Below are positions 1-5,669 of a stretch of 12,996 bases of DNA, one piece after another (position 1 is the stretch's first letter; each line of letters starts with the position of its first letter). The translations under genes and the position numbers were made by a program. This DNA is from B4-G1 sp964393895. GTDB taxonomy: Bacteria > Chloroflexota > Anaerolineae > B4-G1. The notes beneath the pieces are model-generated. The model ran no database searches. It was not told where the DNA came from and saw only the letters and a list, made by a program, of their open reading frames with translations. The DNA lies in assembly GCA_964393895.1 (NCBI GenBank), contig CAYMWP010000129.1, forward strand, positions 1 through 12,996, given 5' to 3'.

Positions 1-1691
1 TGCAAGTGGTGCAGGAGGATCCCTACCGGCTGGCCCGCGACATCTGGGGTGTGGGTTTCAAGACCGCCGACAAGATCGCCCGCGACCTGGGGTTGCCGCC
101 CGACGCACCCTCTCGCGTGCAAGCCGGTGTGGCCTATGCCCTGAGCCAGTTGGCCGACGAGGGCCACGTCTACGCGCCGGAGGAAGAGTTGGTGGAGGAG
201 GCCACCCGCCTGCTGACCGTCTCCTCTGACCTGGTCGGAACAGCCATCGAGGACCTGGACGCCGAGGAAAGGGTGCGCCGCGAAAAGTTGATCTACCCCT
301 CGCTGAACGAGATGGCACATCGTTCCGCCTCACAGGTGCGTGAGGAGCAGGCCGTCTACCTGGCCCCGTTCTACTATGGCGAGATCGGCGTCACCAACCG
401 GGTGCGGGGATTGGTCGAAAACCCCACCACCCGCCTGCTCCCCTTCCGCAGCGTGAATTGGGACGGGCTATTGGCGCAGCTCAGTCGGAACTCGGCCATC
501 GAGCTCTCGCCCGAACAACAGCAGGCCGTGCGGGCGACACTGACCCACAAAGTGACGGTGCTCACCGGCGGGCCTGGCACCGGCAAGACCATCAGCGTGC
601 GCACCATCATCGGGGCGCTCGAGGCAATGAACTGCCACTACGCCCTCTGCGCTCCCACCGGCCGCGCCGCTAAACGTCTCGCCGAAGCCACGGGCCGCCC
701 GGCCAAGACAGTCCACCGGCTGCTGGAATACTCACCGCAGGATGGATTCCGCCGCAACGAGGAAAACCCTCTGCCAGCGGATTGCCTCATCGTAGATGAG
801 GCCTCAATGCTCGACCTCCTGCTGACCAACAATCTGCTCAAGGCGGTTGACCCATCCACGCACGTCCTCTTCGTCGGCGACGTGGATCAGCTCCCGTCCG
901 TCGGCGCGGGCGACGTCCTGAGAGACATCATCCGTTCCGGTCGCGCCTCCGTCGTGCAGTTGACCACTATCTTCCGCCAGGCTGCCGACAGCGGTATCGT
1001 AATCAACGCCCACCGCATCAACCGCGGGCAATTCCCCATCCTCAACGAGTTCGACGACTTTTACTTTTTTTCCCAACGAGACCCCCAGCAAGCTGCCGAT
1101 TTGCTGGTGGACATCGTGAAGCGACGGATTCCGCGCAAGTTTGGCCTGGATCCGGTGGACGAGTTACAAGTGCTGGCGCCGATGTACCGCGGCGCGTGCG
1201 GGGTCGCCAACCTCAACGCCCGCCTGCAACAAGCCCTCAATCCACCCGCGTCCAACCGCCCGGAGCAACGCCTGGGCGGGCGGATTTTTCGCGTGGGCGA
1301 CAAAGTGATGCAGGTGCGCAACAACTACCTGCGCGACGTCTATAACGGGGACATTGGTCGCGTGACAAGGATAGACGCGCTGGAGCAAACACTGACGGTG
1401 ACGATAGACGGCCAGCCGATAGTCTACGACTGGGGAGAAGCGGACGAATTGATGCACGCCTTTGCGGTATCGGTGCACAAATCACAAGGCTCCGAGTACC
1501 CCGCCGTCGTGATGCCGATGTTGACCCAACACTATCTGATGCTGCAACGGAACCTCCTCTACACCGGGATCACGCGGGCCAAGCAGCTGGTTGTGCTGGT
1601 GGGGACGCGGCGCGCCATTGGCATCGCCGTGCGCAACGACAAGGTGCGGGAACGGCACAGCGGGCTGAGCGTGCGATTGAGCCAGAAATAG
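1..1691 (+). CDS. recD2: RecD2-type ATP-dependent DNA helicase (5' end missing)
   Basis: Superfamily 1B 5'-3' DNA helicase of the RecD2 (RecD-like, RecBC-independent) type, thought to act in DNA repair and replication-fork maintenance. The reading frame is open to the left edge, so the N-terminal part (roughly 180 of about 740 residues in the family) lies outside. Counting from the GTG at position 6: a helix-hairpin-helix segment (GVGFKTADKIA) near residues 15-25; Walker A GGPGTGKT at 188-195; Walker B with DEAS at 264-267; motif III GDVDQLPSVG at 291-300; an arginine-finger-type motif IFRQ near 323; and a C-terminal UvrD_C_2-like part with VSVHKSQGSEY (488-498) and YTGITRAK (519-526). The stop is TAG at 1689-1691. 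The gene converges on rplT. The family call is secure; RecD of a RecBCD complex is less likely because the HhH region precedes the motor. Confidence 0.93.
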   Translation, partial: QVVQEDPYRLARDIWGVGFKTADKIARDLGLPPDAPSRVQAGVAYALSQLADEGHVYAPEEELVEEATRLLTVSSDLVGTAIEDLDAEERVRREKLIYPSLNEMAHRSASQVREEQAVYLAPFYYGEIGVTNRVRGLVENPTTRLLPFRSVNWDGLLAQLSRNSAIELSPEQQQAVRATLTHKVTVLTGGPGTGKTISVRTIIGALEAMNCHYALCAPTGRAAKRLAEATGRPAKTVHRLLEYSPQDGFRRNEENPLPADCLIVDEASMLDLLLTNNLLKAVDPSTHVLFVGDVDQLPSVGAGDVLRDIIRSGRASVVQLTTIFRQAADSGIVINAHRINRGQFPILNEFDDFYFFSQRDPQQAADLLVDIVKRRIPRKFGLDPVDELQVLAPMYRGACGVANLNARLQQALNPPASNRPEQRLGGRIFRVGDKVMQVRNNYLRDVYNGDIGRVTRIDALEQTLTVTIDGQPIVYDWGEADELMHAFAVSVHKSQGSEYPAVVMPMLTQHYLMLQRNLLYTGITRAKQLVVLVGTRRAIGIAVRNDKVRERHSGLSVRLSQK

Positions 1692-1695
1692 CAAA

Positions 1696-1719
1696 AGCGG
1701 GGGCTGGGTGGCCCCCGCT
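1696..1719 (-). terminator. GC-rich hairpin between convergent recD2 and rplT
   Basis: A perfect 9-bp stem (AGCGGGGGC / GCCCCCGCT) encloses a 6-nt loop, starting 5 bp after the recD2 stop. Read on the minus strand the stem is followed by TTTT, so it may end the thrS-infC-rpmI-rplT transcript. On the plus strand it has no clear T-run but could still stop recD2 transcripts. The U-tract is short both ways, so efficiency is uncertain. Confidence 0.55.
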
Positions 1720-1742
1720 GTATCTGCTCAATAATTCGGGAA

Positions 1743-1809
1743 AGAAACCAGGTTTTTGTCGCTTCGGGCGAAGCAGAAGCGCCTTCGCTTACAGAAAAAC
1801 CTGGTTTCT
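1743..1809. repeat. 67-bp palindromic interspersed repeat, copy 1
   Basis: Perfect 15-bp terminal inverted arms (AGAAACCAGGTTTTT at 1743-1757; its complement at 1795-1809) enclose two small hairpins: GCTTC/GAAGC (1761-1765, 1770-1774) and AAGCG/CGCTT (1777-1781, 1786-1790). The whole could fold as a three-way, cloverleaf-like structure. A second copy, about 78% identical without gaps (52 of 67 by eye) and in the same orientation, lies inside uvrA at 12005-12071. No transposase or clear target duplication is visible. It resembles MITE- or RPE-like elements in style; no family name is claimed. The remaining gap sequence (1810-1889) shows only a weak CACCGC/GCGGTG hairpin. Confidence 0.85.
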
Positions 1810-1889
1810 CATTTACTCTCTTGCACCGGTCTGAAAGATCTTGCCCGGCCTGGCACCGCCTATCTACTGCGATGCGGTGGGCGAGAAAT

Positions 1890-2240
1890 CTAGACCGCGC
1901 CCTTGGCCAACTCGGCCAACTGGGCGAACGTCTCCGCATCCTGCACGGCGATGTCCGCCAGGACCTTGCGGTCCAATTCCACTCCGGCCTGCTTTAATCC
2001 GTGAATAAAGCGACTGTACGAAAGCTCATTCAGCCGCGCCGCTGCGTTGATGCGCGTGACCCACAACCGTCGCAGTTCGCGCCGTCTGTTCCGCCGGTCG
2101 CGGTAGGCGTACCAATGCGCCTTCATCCAGGCCTCGTTGGCCCGACGGAATAACCTACGGCGCGTCCCCCAGTACCCCTTGGTCTGGCGCAGAATCTTTT
2201 TATGCCGATACCGTGTCCTGACTCCTCCCTTAACTCTCAC
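1890..2240 (-). CDS. rplT: 50S ribosomal protein L20
   Basis: Primary 23S rRNA-binding protein needed for early assembly of the large subunit; in several bacteria it also represses its own operon. 116 residues, close to the usual 117-119. The basic N-terminal arm (RTRYRHKKILRQTKGYWG) and the conserved globular core (YAYRDRRNRRR, RINAAARLN, LSYSRFIHGLKQAGVELDRK) are diagnostic. The start is GTG at 2240, reached through AGGGGA near the end of rpmI; the gap after the rpmI stop is only 4 nt, so translational coupling is likely. Last gene of the thrS-infC-rpmI-rplT operon. The stop is TAG. Confidence 0.96.
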   Translation of the reverse strand: MRVKGGVRTRYRHKKILRQTKGYWGTRRRLFRRANEAWMKAHWYAYRDRRNRRRELRRLWVTRINAAARLNELSYSRFIHGLKQAGVELDRKVLADIAVQDAETFAQLAELAKGAV

Positions 2241-2244
2241 AGCA

Positions 2245-2466
2245 CTATTTCCCCTTTTCTCCCAGATATGGCGCCAGACGGTTCACGCGCTCTTGCACCC
2301 CTTTCGACTCGACGGAGAGCATCTCGTCGTAGAGACGTTTGGCCCGTTTGTCCTTCTTGCGCCGCAGGTGGGACTTGCCCTGCTTGGTACGCATCAGCTT
2401 GCCCTTCCCACCTTTCGTCCGGCGGAACCGCTTGGACGTTGATTTATGGGTCTTGATCTTTGGCAT
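2245..2466 (-). CDS. rpmI: 50S ribosomal protein L35
   Basis: Small, very basic large-subunit protein. 73 residues, slightly longer than the usual 64-66, with a C-terminal tail ending YLGEKGK. The N-terminal MPKIKTHKSTSKRFRRTKGG and the central KLMRTKQGKSHLRRKK match the L35 pattern. The ATG at 2466 follows the infC stop by 9 nt, and the infC TGA is part of the modest Shine-Dalgarno TGAGG. Position between infC and rplT is the classical arrangement. Confidence 0.96.
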   Translation of the reverse strand: MPKIKTHKSTSKRFRRTKGGKGKLMRTKQGKSHLRRKKDKRAKRLYDEMLSVESKGVQERVNRLAPYLGEKGK

Positions 2467-2475
2467 TCTTCTACC

Positions 2476-3021
2476 TCATTTGTTCTTCGCAGGCGCTAAA
2501 ACCATCAACATTGTGCGCCCTTCCCGGTTTGGCTTCTGTTCGATCACCGATACGTCAGCCAGTTCCTCGGCGATCCCTTCCAGTTGCTCGACGGCTATCT
2601 CTGGGTAGGTGATCTCACGCCCCCGAAAACGGATGCGCACTTTCACTTTCATTCCATCTTCCAGCCAACCTCGAGCGTCACGGACCTTGAAGGACCTGTG
2701 ATGATCGGTCGTTTTGGGACGCAGGCGAATCTCTTTGACCTCGATCTGCTTCTGCGCCTTGCGCGCCTCTCGTTCCTGTTTTGCCTGCCTGTACAGGAAC
2801 TTGCCATAATCCATCACTCGGACGACGGGAGGGTCCGCGTTCGGCGACACCTCTACCAAATCCAACCCCGCATCGTTAGAAATCTTTAGTGCCTCAGATA
2901 ATGAAACAACACCCACGTGCTCATCATCTGCGCCAATGAGCCTGACTTGGGGAACTCGGATTTGATGATTGATACGATACTTGGCTCGCTTGTCCACGCT
3001 ATACTTTCTTTTTCTCTTGAT
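2476..3021 (-). CDS. infC: Translation initiation factor IF-3, probable AUC start
   Basis: IF3 binds the 30S subunit, blocks premature 50S joining and checks start-codon/initiator-tRNA pairing. The N-terminal domain has IRVPQVRLIG, SLSEALKIS, LDLVEVSPNADPPVVRVMDYGKFLY. The C-terminal domain has KEIRLRPKTTDHH, KVRIRFRGREI and MLMVLAP. A GTG at 2997 has no good ribosome site and would give 173 residues. An in-frame ATC at 3019-3021 sits 9 nt after GGGAGG (3031-3036) and would give 181 residues beginning MKRKRKYSVDKR, similar to the MKGGKR start of E. coli IF3, which uses AUU. An upstream in-frame TAG limits further extension. The AUC start is preferred by inference and would allow IF3 autoregulation. 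Confidence 0.92.
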   Translation of the reverse strand: MKRKRKYSVDKRAKYRINHQIRVPQVRLIGADDEHVGVVSLSEALKISNDAGLDLVEVSPNADPPVVRVMDYGKFLYRQAKQEREARKAQKQIEVKEIRLRPKTTDHHRSFKVRDARGWLEDGMKVKVRIRFRGREITYPEIAVEQLEGIAEELADVSVIEQKPNREGRTMLMVLAPAKNK

Positions 3022-3030
3022 TTCGGCCTA

Positions 3031-3037
3031 CCTCCCT
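3031..3037 (-). promoter_or_regulatory. Ribosome binding site deciding the infC start
   Basis: AGGGAGG on the minus strand, 9 nt before an in-frame ATC (3019-3021) and more than 30 nt before the first canonical start (GTG at 2997). It is the only strong Shine-Dalgarno in the infC leader, which is why the AUC start is preferred. Confidence 0.6.
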
Positions 3038-3068
3038 ACTGGGTGAGACAACGGGTGCACACGGTGGG

Positions 3069-3097
3069 ATGATAACACAATTACAAAAAGGTGTCAA
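3069..3097 (-). promoter_or_regulatory. Internal promoter for infC-rpmI-rplT
   Basis: Consensus -35 TTGACA (3092-3097), 17-bp spacer, -10 TATCAT (3069-3074), in the 97-nt gap between thrS and infC. The predicted start near 3062 gives a leader of about 40 nt. It would let the ribosomal part of the operon be made independently of the T-box. Confidence 0.75.
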
Positions 3098-3118
3098 ATC
3101 ATCTCGGCCCATTCTCTG

Positions 3119-4939
3119 TCAGAGCAGTCGTTTCTCCGTCACCACTTCCTGCGCCAACGCCAGAAACTCGTCCACAGACATAGCTCCCGGAACGTCTCCG
3201 TCACGCTGACGCAGATTTACCTGATCGGCCTCCATCTCTCGATCACCGATGACGAGCATGTAGGGGATTTTCTCCATCTGAGCATCGCGGATCTTGGCCT
3301 GCATACGCTCGCCCGAGTCGTCTACCTCCACCCGCAGTCCGGCCGCTCTTAACCGGTCGGCTACAGCGTAAGCGTACTCCACGTGGCGGTCGGCGATGGG
3401 GATGAGCGCGACCTGCGTCGGGCTGAGCCAGACGGGGAAAGCGCCGCCATAGTGCTCTACCAGTACACCAAAGAACCGCTCCAGGCTGCCTAACAGCGCC
3501 CGGTGAACCATGTAAGGCCGGTGTTCGTTCCCGTCCTCGCCTACGTACGTCATGTCGAACCGCTTGGGCAAGTTAAAATCGAACTGGATCGTCGTCAACT
3601 GCCAGGTGCGGCCCAGCGCATCCTTGACATAGATATCAATCTTGGGGCCGTAGAACACCGCCTCGCCCTCCATGCGCTCGTAGGGCAAGGCACGCGCCTC
3701 CAGGGCCTCGACCAGCGATGTCTCGGCCTGTTCCCACATCACATCATCACCGGCATACTTTTCCGGCGTCTTGGGATCGCGCACGCTCAGAGCGAACTTG
3801 AATTCTTCAAAGCCAAAGCCGCGCAGCAAGTTCAGGCTAAAATCCAACACGCGCAAGATTTCGTCCTCGACCTGTTCCGGCGTACAAAAGATGTGAGCGT
3901 CGTCTTGCGTAAAGCCGCGCACGCGCAGTAGGCCATGCAGTGTGCCACTGCGCTCGTAGCGATAGACCGTACCCAGTTCGGCCCAGCGCAGGGGCAGATC
4001 GCGGTATGAGCGCATCCGCGATTTGTAGATCAGGATGTGGAACGGACAGTTCATTGGCTTGATGTAGTACTCCTGCCCTTCGATGTCCATCGGCGCGTAC
4101 ATGCCATCTTTGTAAAAGTCGAGATGCCCCGATGTTTCCCACAGTTGCGCGCGCCCAATGTGCGGCGTGAATACGACGTCGTACCCTCCCTCGTAGTGGA
4201 GCTTGCGCCAGTAATCCTCGATCAGCACGCGCATCTGCCCGCCCTTGGGGTGCCAGTAAGCCAGGCCCGCCCCACCCTCTTGGTGAAAGCTAAGCAGGTC
4301 CAGATCCTTGACCAATCGGCGGTGATCCCGTTTCTCGACCTCTTCCAGCCACTGGAGATGTTTCTTCAACTGTTTCCTGGTTTTCCAGGCTGTGCCGTAG
4401 ATGCGCTGCAGCATGGGGCGGCGCTCGTCGCCGCGCCAGTAGGCGCCAGCCACGTTGAGTAGTTTGAAGGCATTGGGTTTGATTTCGCCCGTATTGTCCA
4501 CGTGCGGTCCCCGGCACAGGTCAGTGAACGAGCCGCTCTGGTAGATCGAGAGATTGGATGCTTCATCCAGCGGCTCGCCTGCGGGCCGCTCTTGGCGGGC
4601 CGCCTCATCCGTCCCAGCCGAGAGAATGTCGTCAATCAATTCCAGCTTGTAGGGCTGATCGGCAAAGATGCGGCGGGCCTCCTCCTCGTCAAGTTCCCGG
4701 TAGACGAAATCGTGCCCCTCGGAAACGATTTCTCGCATACGACTCTCGATCTCCTCCAGATCCTCCGGCGTGAGGGCCCTGGGCAGGTCAAAGTCATAGT
4801 AAAAGCCATTCTCGATGGGCGGGCCAATGGCAATTTTGCCCTCGGGAAACTTTTCCAGGACCGCCTGAGCCATCACGTGCGAGGCCGAGTGACGCAGACG
4901 GTGCAAGTAATCATCTTTATGGTTATGTTTCTCGGACAT
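3119..4939 (-). CDS. thrS: Threonyl-tRNA synthetase (no TGS domain)
   Basis: Class II synthetase that charges tRNA-Thr. From the ATG at 4939 (Shine-Dalgarno GAGGAGG at 4946-4952, 6-nt spacing) it has 606 residues. An ATG at 5011 extends the frame by 24 residues but has no well-placed ribosome site. The protein begins almost directly with the editing (SAD) domain: HSASH at 17-21, and downstream GSFTDLCRGPH with the editing Cys and His. The catalytic core follows, with the zinc/active-site segment KPMNCPFH, motif 2 around RYERSGTLHGLLRVRGF with DDAHIFC, and motif 3 HRALLGSLERF. A C-terminal anticodon-binding domain (VALIPIADRHVEYA ... RDAQMEKIPYMLVIGDREM) completes it. The N-terminal TGS domain of about 60 residues seen in the E. 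coli enzyme (642 residues) is absent. First large gene of the operon, under a T-box. Confidence 0.96.
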   Translation of the reverse strand: MSEKHNHKDDYLHRLRHSASHVMAQAVLEKFPEGKIAIGPPIENGFYYDFDLPRALTPEDLEEIESRMREIVSEGHDFVYRELDEEEARRIFADQPYKLELIDDILSAGTDEAARQERPAGEPLDEASNLSIYQSGSFTDLCRGPHVDNTGEIKPNAFKLLNVAGAYWRGDERRPMLQRIYGTAWKTRKQLKKHLQWLEEVEKRDHRRLVKDLDLLSFHQEGGAGLAYWHPKGGQMRVLIEDYWRKLHYEGGYDVVFTPHIGRAQLWETSGHLDFYKDGMYAPMDIEGQEYYIKPMNCPFHILIYKSRMRSYRDLPLRWAELGTVYRYERSGTLHGLLRVRGFTQDDAHIFCTPEQVEDEILRVLDFSLNLLRGFGFEEFKFALSVRDPKTPEKYAGDDVMWEQAETSLVEALEARALPYERMEGEAVFYGPKIDIYVKDALGRTWQLTTIQFDFNLPKRFDMTYVGEDGNEHRPYMVHRALLGSLERFFGVLVEHYGGAFPVWLSPTQVALIPIADRHVEYAYAVADRLRAAGLRVEVDDSGERMQAKIRDAQMEKIPYMLVIGDREMEADQVNLRQRDGDVPGAMSVDEFLALAQEVVTEKRLL

Positions 4940-5018
4940 TGTTTTCCTCCTCAAAAATGGTGATCGTACCAACAGTGCACCAGAACGTGTTGCTAGTGCC
5001 AGTTTCATCATCGGCCAT
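4923..5018 (-). CDS. Small Thr-rich leader ORF overlapping thrS start
   Basis: 31 codons starting MADDETGTSN and ending NNVRET, stop TAA at 4923-4925. It has the best ribosome site in the region: GGGAGGTGAT at 5023-5032, with GGAGG 8 nt before the ATG. Seven of the 31 codons are threonine (ACT three times, ACG twice, ACC, ACA). It lies after the T-box terminator and before thrS, contains the thrS Shine-Dalgarno, and ends 17 nt inside thrS in another frame. This suggests a leader peptide or translational coupling. No protein family is recognised. It could be a chance ORF, although the ribosome site argues against that. Confidence 0.45.
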   Translation of the reverse strand: MADDETGTSNTFWCTVGTITIFEEENNVRET

Positions 5019-5040
5019 CTCGATCACCTCCCTACACATA

Positions 5041-5318
5041 CACAAACCCCCACGCCCTGGGGCGCGGGGGTCATCCCACGTGGTTCCACCCAAGTTCCAC
5101 AACGAATTGAGAAATCAACGCATCGCTGTGGCTCTCTCGTGGCTGTAACGGGCCATCCCGGAGACCCCTACTCTCGCACTATTGCGATTTGAGGGTCCCA
5201 CTCCCGGGGGGTTTTCCCATCCGTCCGGTCGGGAAAGCTCGCAGCCTGTGGCCTCCCCTCTCTTGGACCTTCGCTGGACGGTACTCGTCCCGGTCAACAC
5301 TTTGTTATCCTAAATTGT
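5041..5318 (-). ncRNA. T-box riboswitch, threonine specificity
   Basis: Leader of thrS that reads the charging state of tRNA-Thr. Stem I begins with a GAGTA S-turn (near 5282-5287), then CCGTCC pairs with a later GGACGG. After that comes GAAA followed by ACC (5210-5212), placed as GAAA-GGC is in the B. subtilis glyQS T-box, so the specifier is ACC (Thr). The T-box sequence GGGTGGAACCACG is at 5079-5091. Its GGGT can pair with ACCC of the terminator's 5' arm to form the antiterminator. The terminator is at 5046-5071. Stem I details were folded by eye and are approximate; the class and amino acid agree with the downstream gene. Confidence 0.88.
5046..5071 (-). terminator. T-box attenuator terminator of thrS
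   Basis: An 11-bp stem (one G-U pair) with a 4-nt loop, very GC-rich, followed by TTTGTGT on the minus strand. Its 5' arm overlaps the antiterminator formed by the T-box at 5079-5091. The U-tract is weak. Confidence 0.8.
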
Positions 5319-5324
5319 GTCGCA

Positions 5325-5352
5325 ATTATAGCCTACTTGCGTTTATTGTCAA
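5325..5352 (-). promoter_or_regulatory. Promoter of the thrS operon
   Basis: Perfect consensus hexamers on the minus strand: -35 TTGACA (5347-5352), 16-bp spacer, -10 TATAAT (5325-5330). The predicted transcript start is near 5318, just before T-box stem I. Confidence 0.85.
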
Positions 5353-5360
5353 CTGCACCG

Positions 5361-5392
5361 GCGCCTGGTGATTGCATTTCATCACCAGGCGC
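5361..5392. repeat. 12-bp perfect inverted repeat upstream of thrS promoter
   Basis: GCGCCTGGTGAT (5361-5372) and its exact complement (5381-5392) around an 8-nt spacer, 8 bp upstream of the thrS -35. No T-run follows on either strand, so it is not a normal terminator. It could be an operator or part of an interspersed repeat: the following stretch to about 5460, ending GCGTCCCTGCGGTGA, has the look of such repeats. Confidence 0.6.
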
Positions 5393-5500
5393 AGAGAGCG
5401 CCGAGTTAGGGCCATTTCCTATCATCCCCCTGCGCCCTCCGCGTCCCTGCGGTGAGATGCGGGCAACCTGCCGTAACCCGCCAAACACAGACCGCAAGAA

Positions 5501-5533
5501 CGACCAGGGTCACGATGACCCGGTCGCTTTTTT
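5501..5533 (+). terminator. Rho-independent terminator with no gene upstream
   Basis: Stem CGACC-GGGTCA / TGACCC-GGTCG (11 bp, one bulged A, loop CGA) followed by C and six T's (5528-5533). It points along the plus strand towards the deaminase gene, yet no plus-strand gene precedes it; the upstream DNA is the divergent thrS promoter. It is either an insulator or the attenuator of a longer leader. Between 5393 and 5500 only weak hairpins (for example GCGGG 5459-5463 with CCCGC 5477-5481) are seen. Confidence 0.75.
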
Positions 5534-5560
5534 GTCTTCTGCGAAGAGATGTGCTACAAT
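5532..5560 (+). promoter_or_regulatory. Probable promoter of the amidohydrolase operon
   Basis: -35 TTGTCT (5532-5537), 17-bp spacer, -10 TACAAT (5555-5560). The predicted start near 5567 leaves a leader of about 100 nt before the GTG at 5670. The -10 is good and the -35 moderate. Confidence 0.55.
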
Positions 5561-5566
5561 CGTAAA

Positions 5567-5669
5567 GACGCAAAGCCAAAACCGCGAGCGAAGCATGGCG
5601 GGCTTCCGATGCAATCTCCGAAACGAAGGACGGTTAGATTGCGGTAAAAGCCAACGAGGAGGTACTGCT
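5567..5669 (+). promoter_or_regulatory. Structured leader of 8-oxoguanine deaminase gene
   Basis: Two successive hairpins fit. AAGC (5573-5576) plus CCGC (5582-5585) pair with GCGG (5598-5601) plus GCTT (5602-5605). GCAATCT (5611-5617) plus CCG pairs with CGG plus AGATTGC (5636-5642). GACGCAAAGCC (5567-5577) and GGCTTCCGATG (5601-5611) resemble core strings of the c-di-GMP-I (GEMM) riboswitch, but that aptamer's 5' GNRA hairpin is not seen. The class is therefore unassigned. The Shine-Dalgarno AGGAGG is at 5657-5662. Confidence 0.35.

Noticed and set aside
1066..1073. T-run in recD2 as a possible frameshift site.
   Set aside because: The reading frame continues normally on both sides with conserved helicase sequence; no alternative product is supported.
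4376..4391. CCTGG-TTTT-CCAGG inverted repeat in thrS resembling the palindromic element's arm.
   Set aside because: Only a few bases match, the internal part is absent, and it lies in ordinary coding sequence.
4937..5011. Upstream ATG (5011) for thrS adding 24 residues.
   Set aside because: Its spacing from the Shine-Dalgarno at 5023-5032 is poor, the added residues look unlike ThrRS, and the ATG at 4939 has its own GAGGAGG at proper distance.
5393..5500. Possible purine riboswitch upstream of the purine-catabolism genes.
   Set aside because: The conserved purine-aptamer joining and loop sequences were not found; only weak hairpins fit.
5337..5669. Extension of the 8-oxoguanine deaminase frame back to 5337.
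   Set aside because: The stretch crosses the thrS promoter, a terminator and a promoter, and the family N-terminus begins at the GTG 5670 behind AGGAGG.
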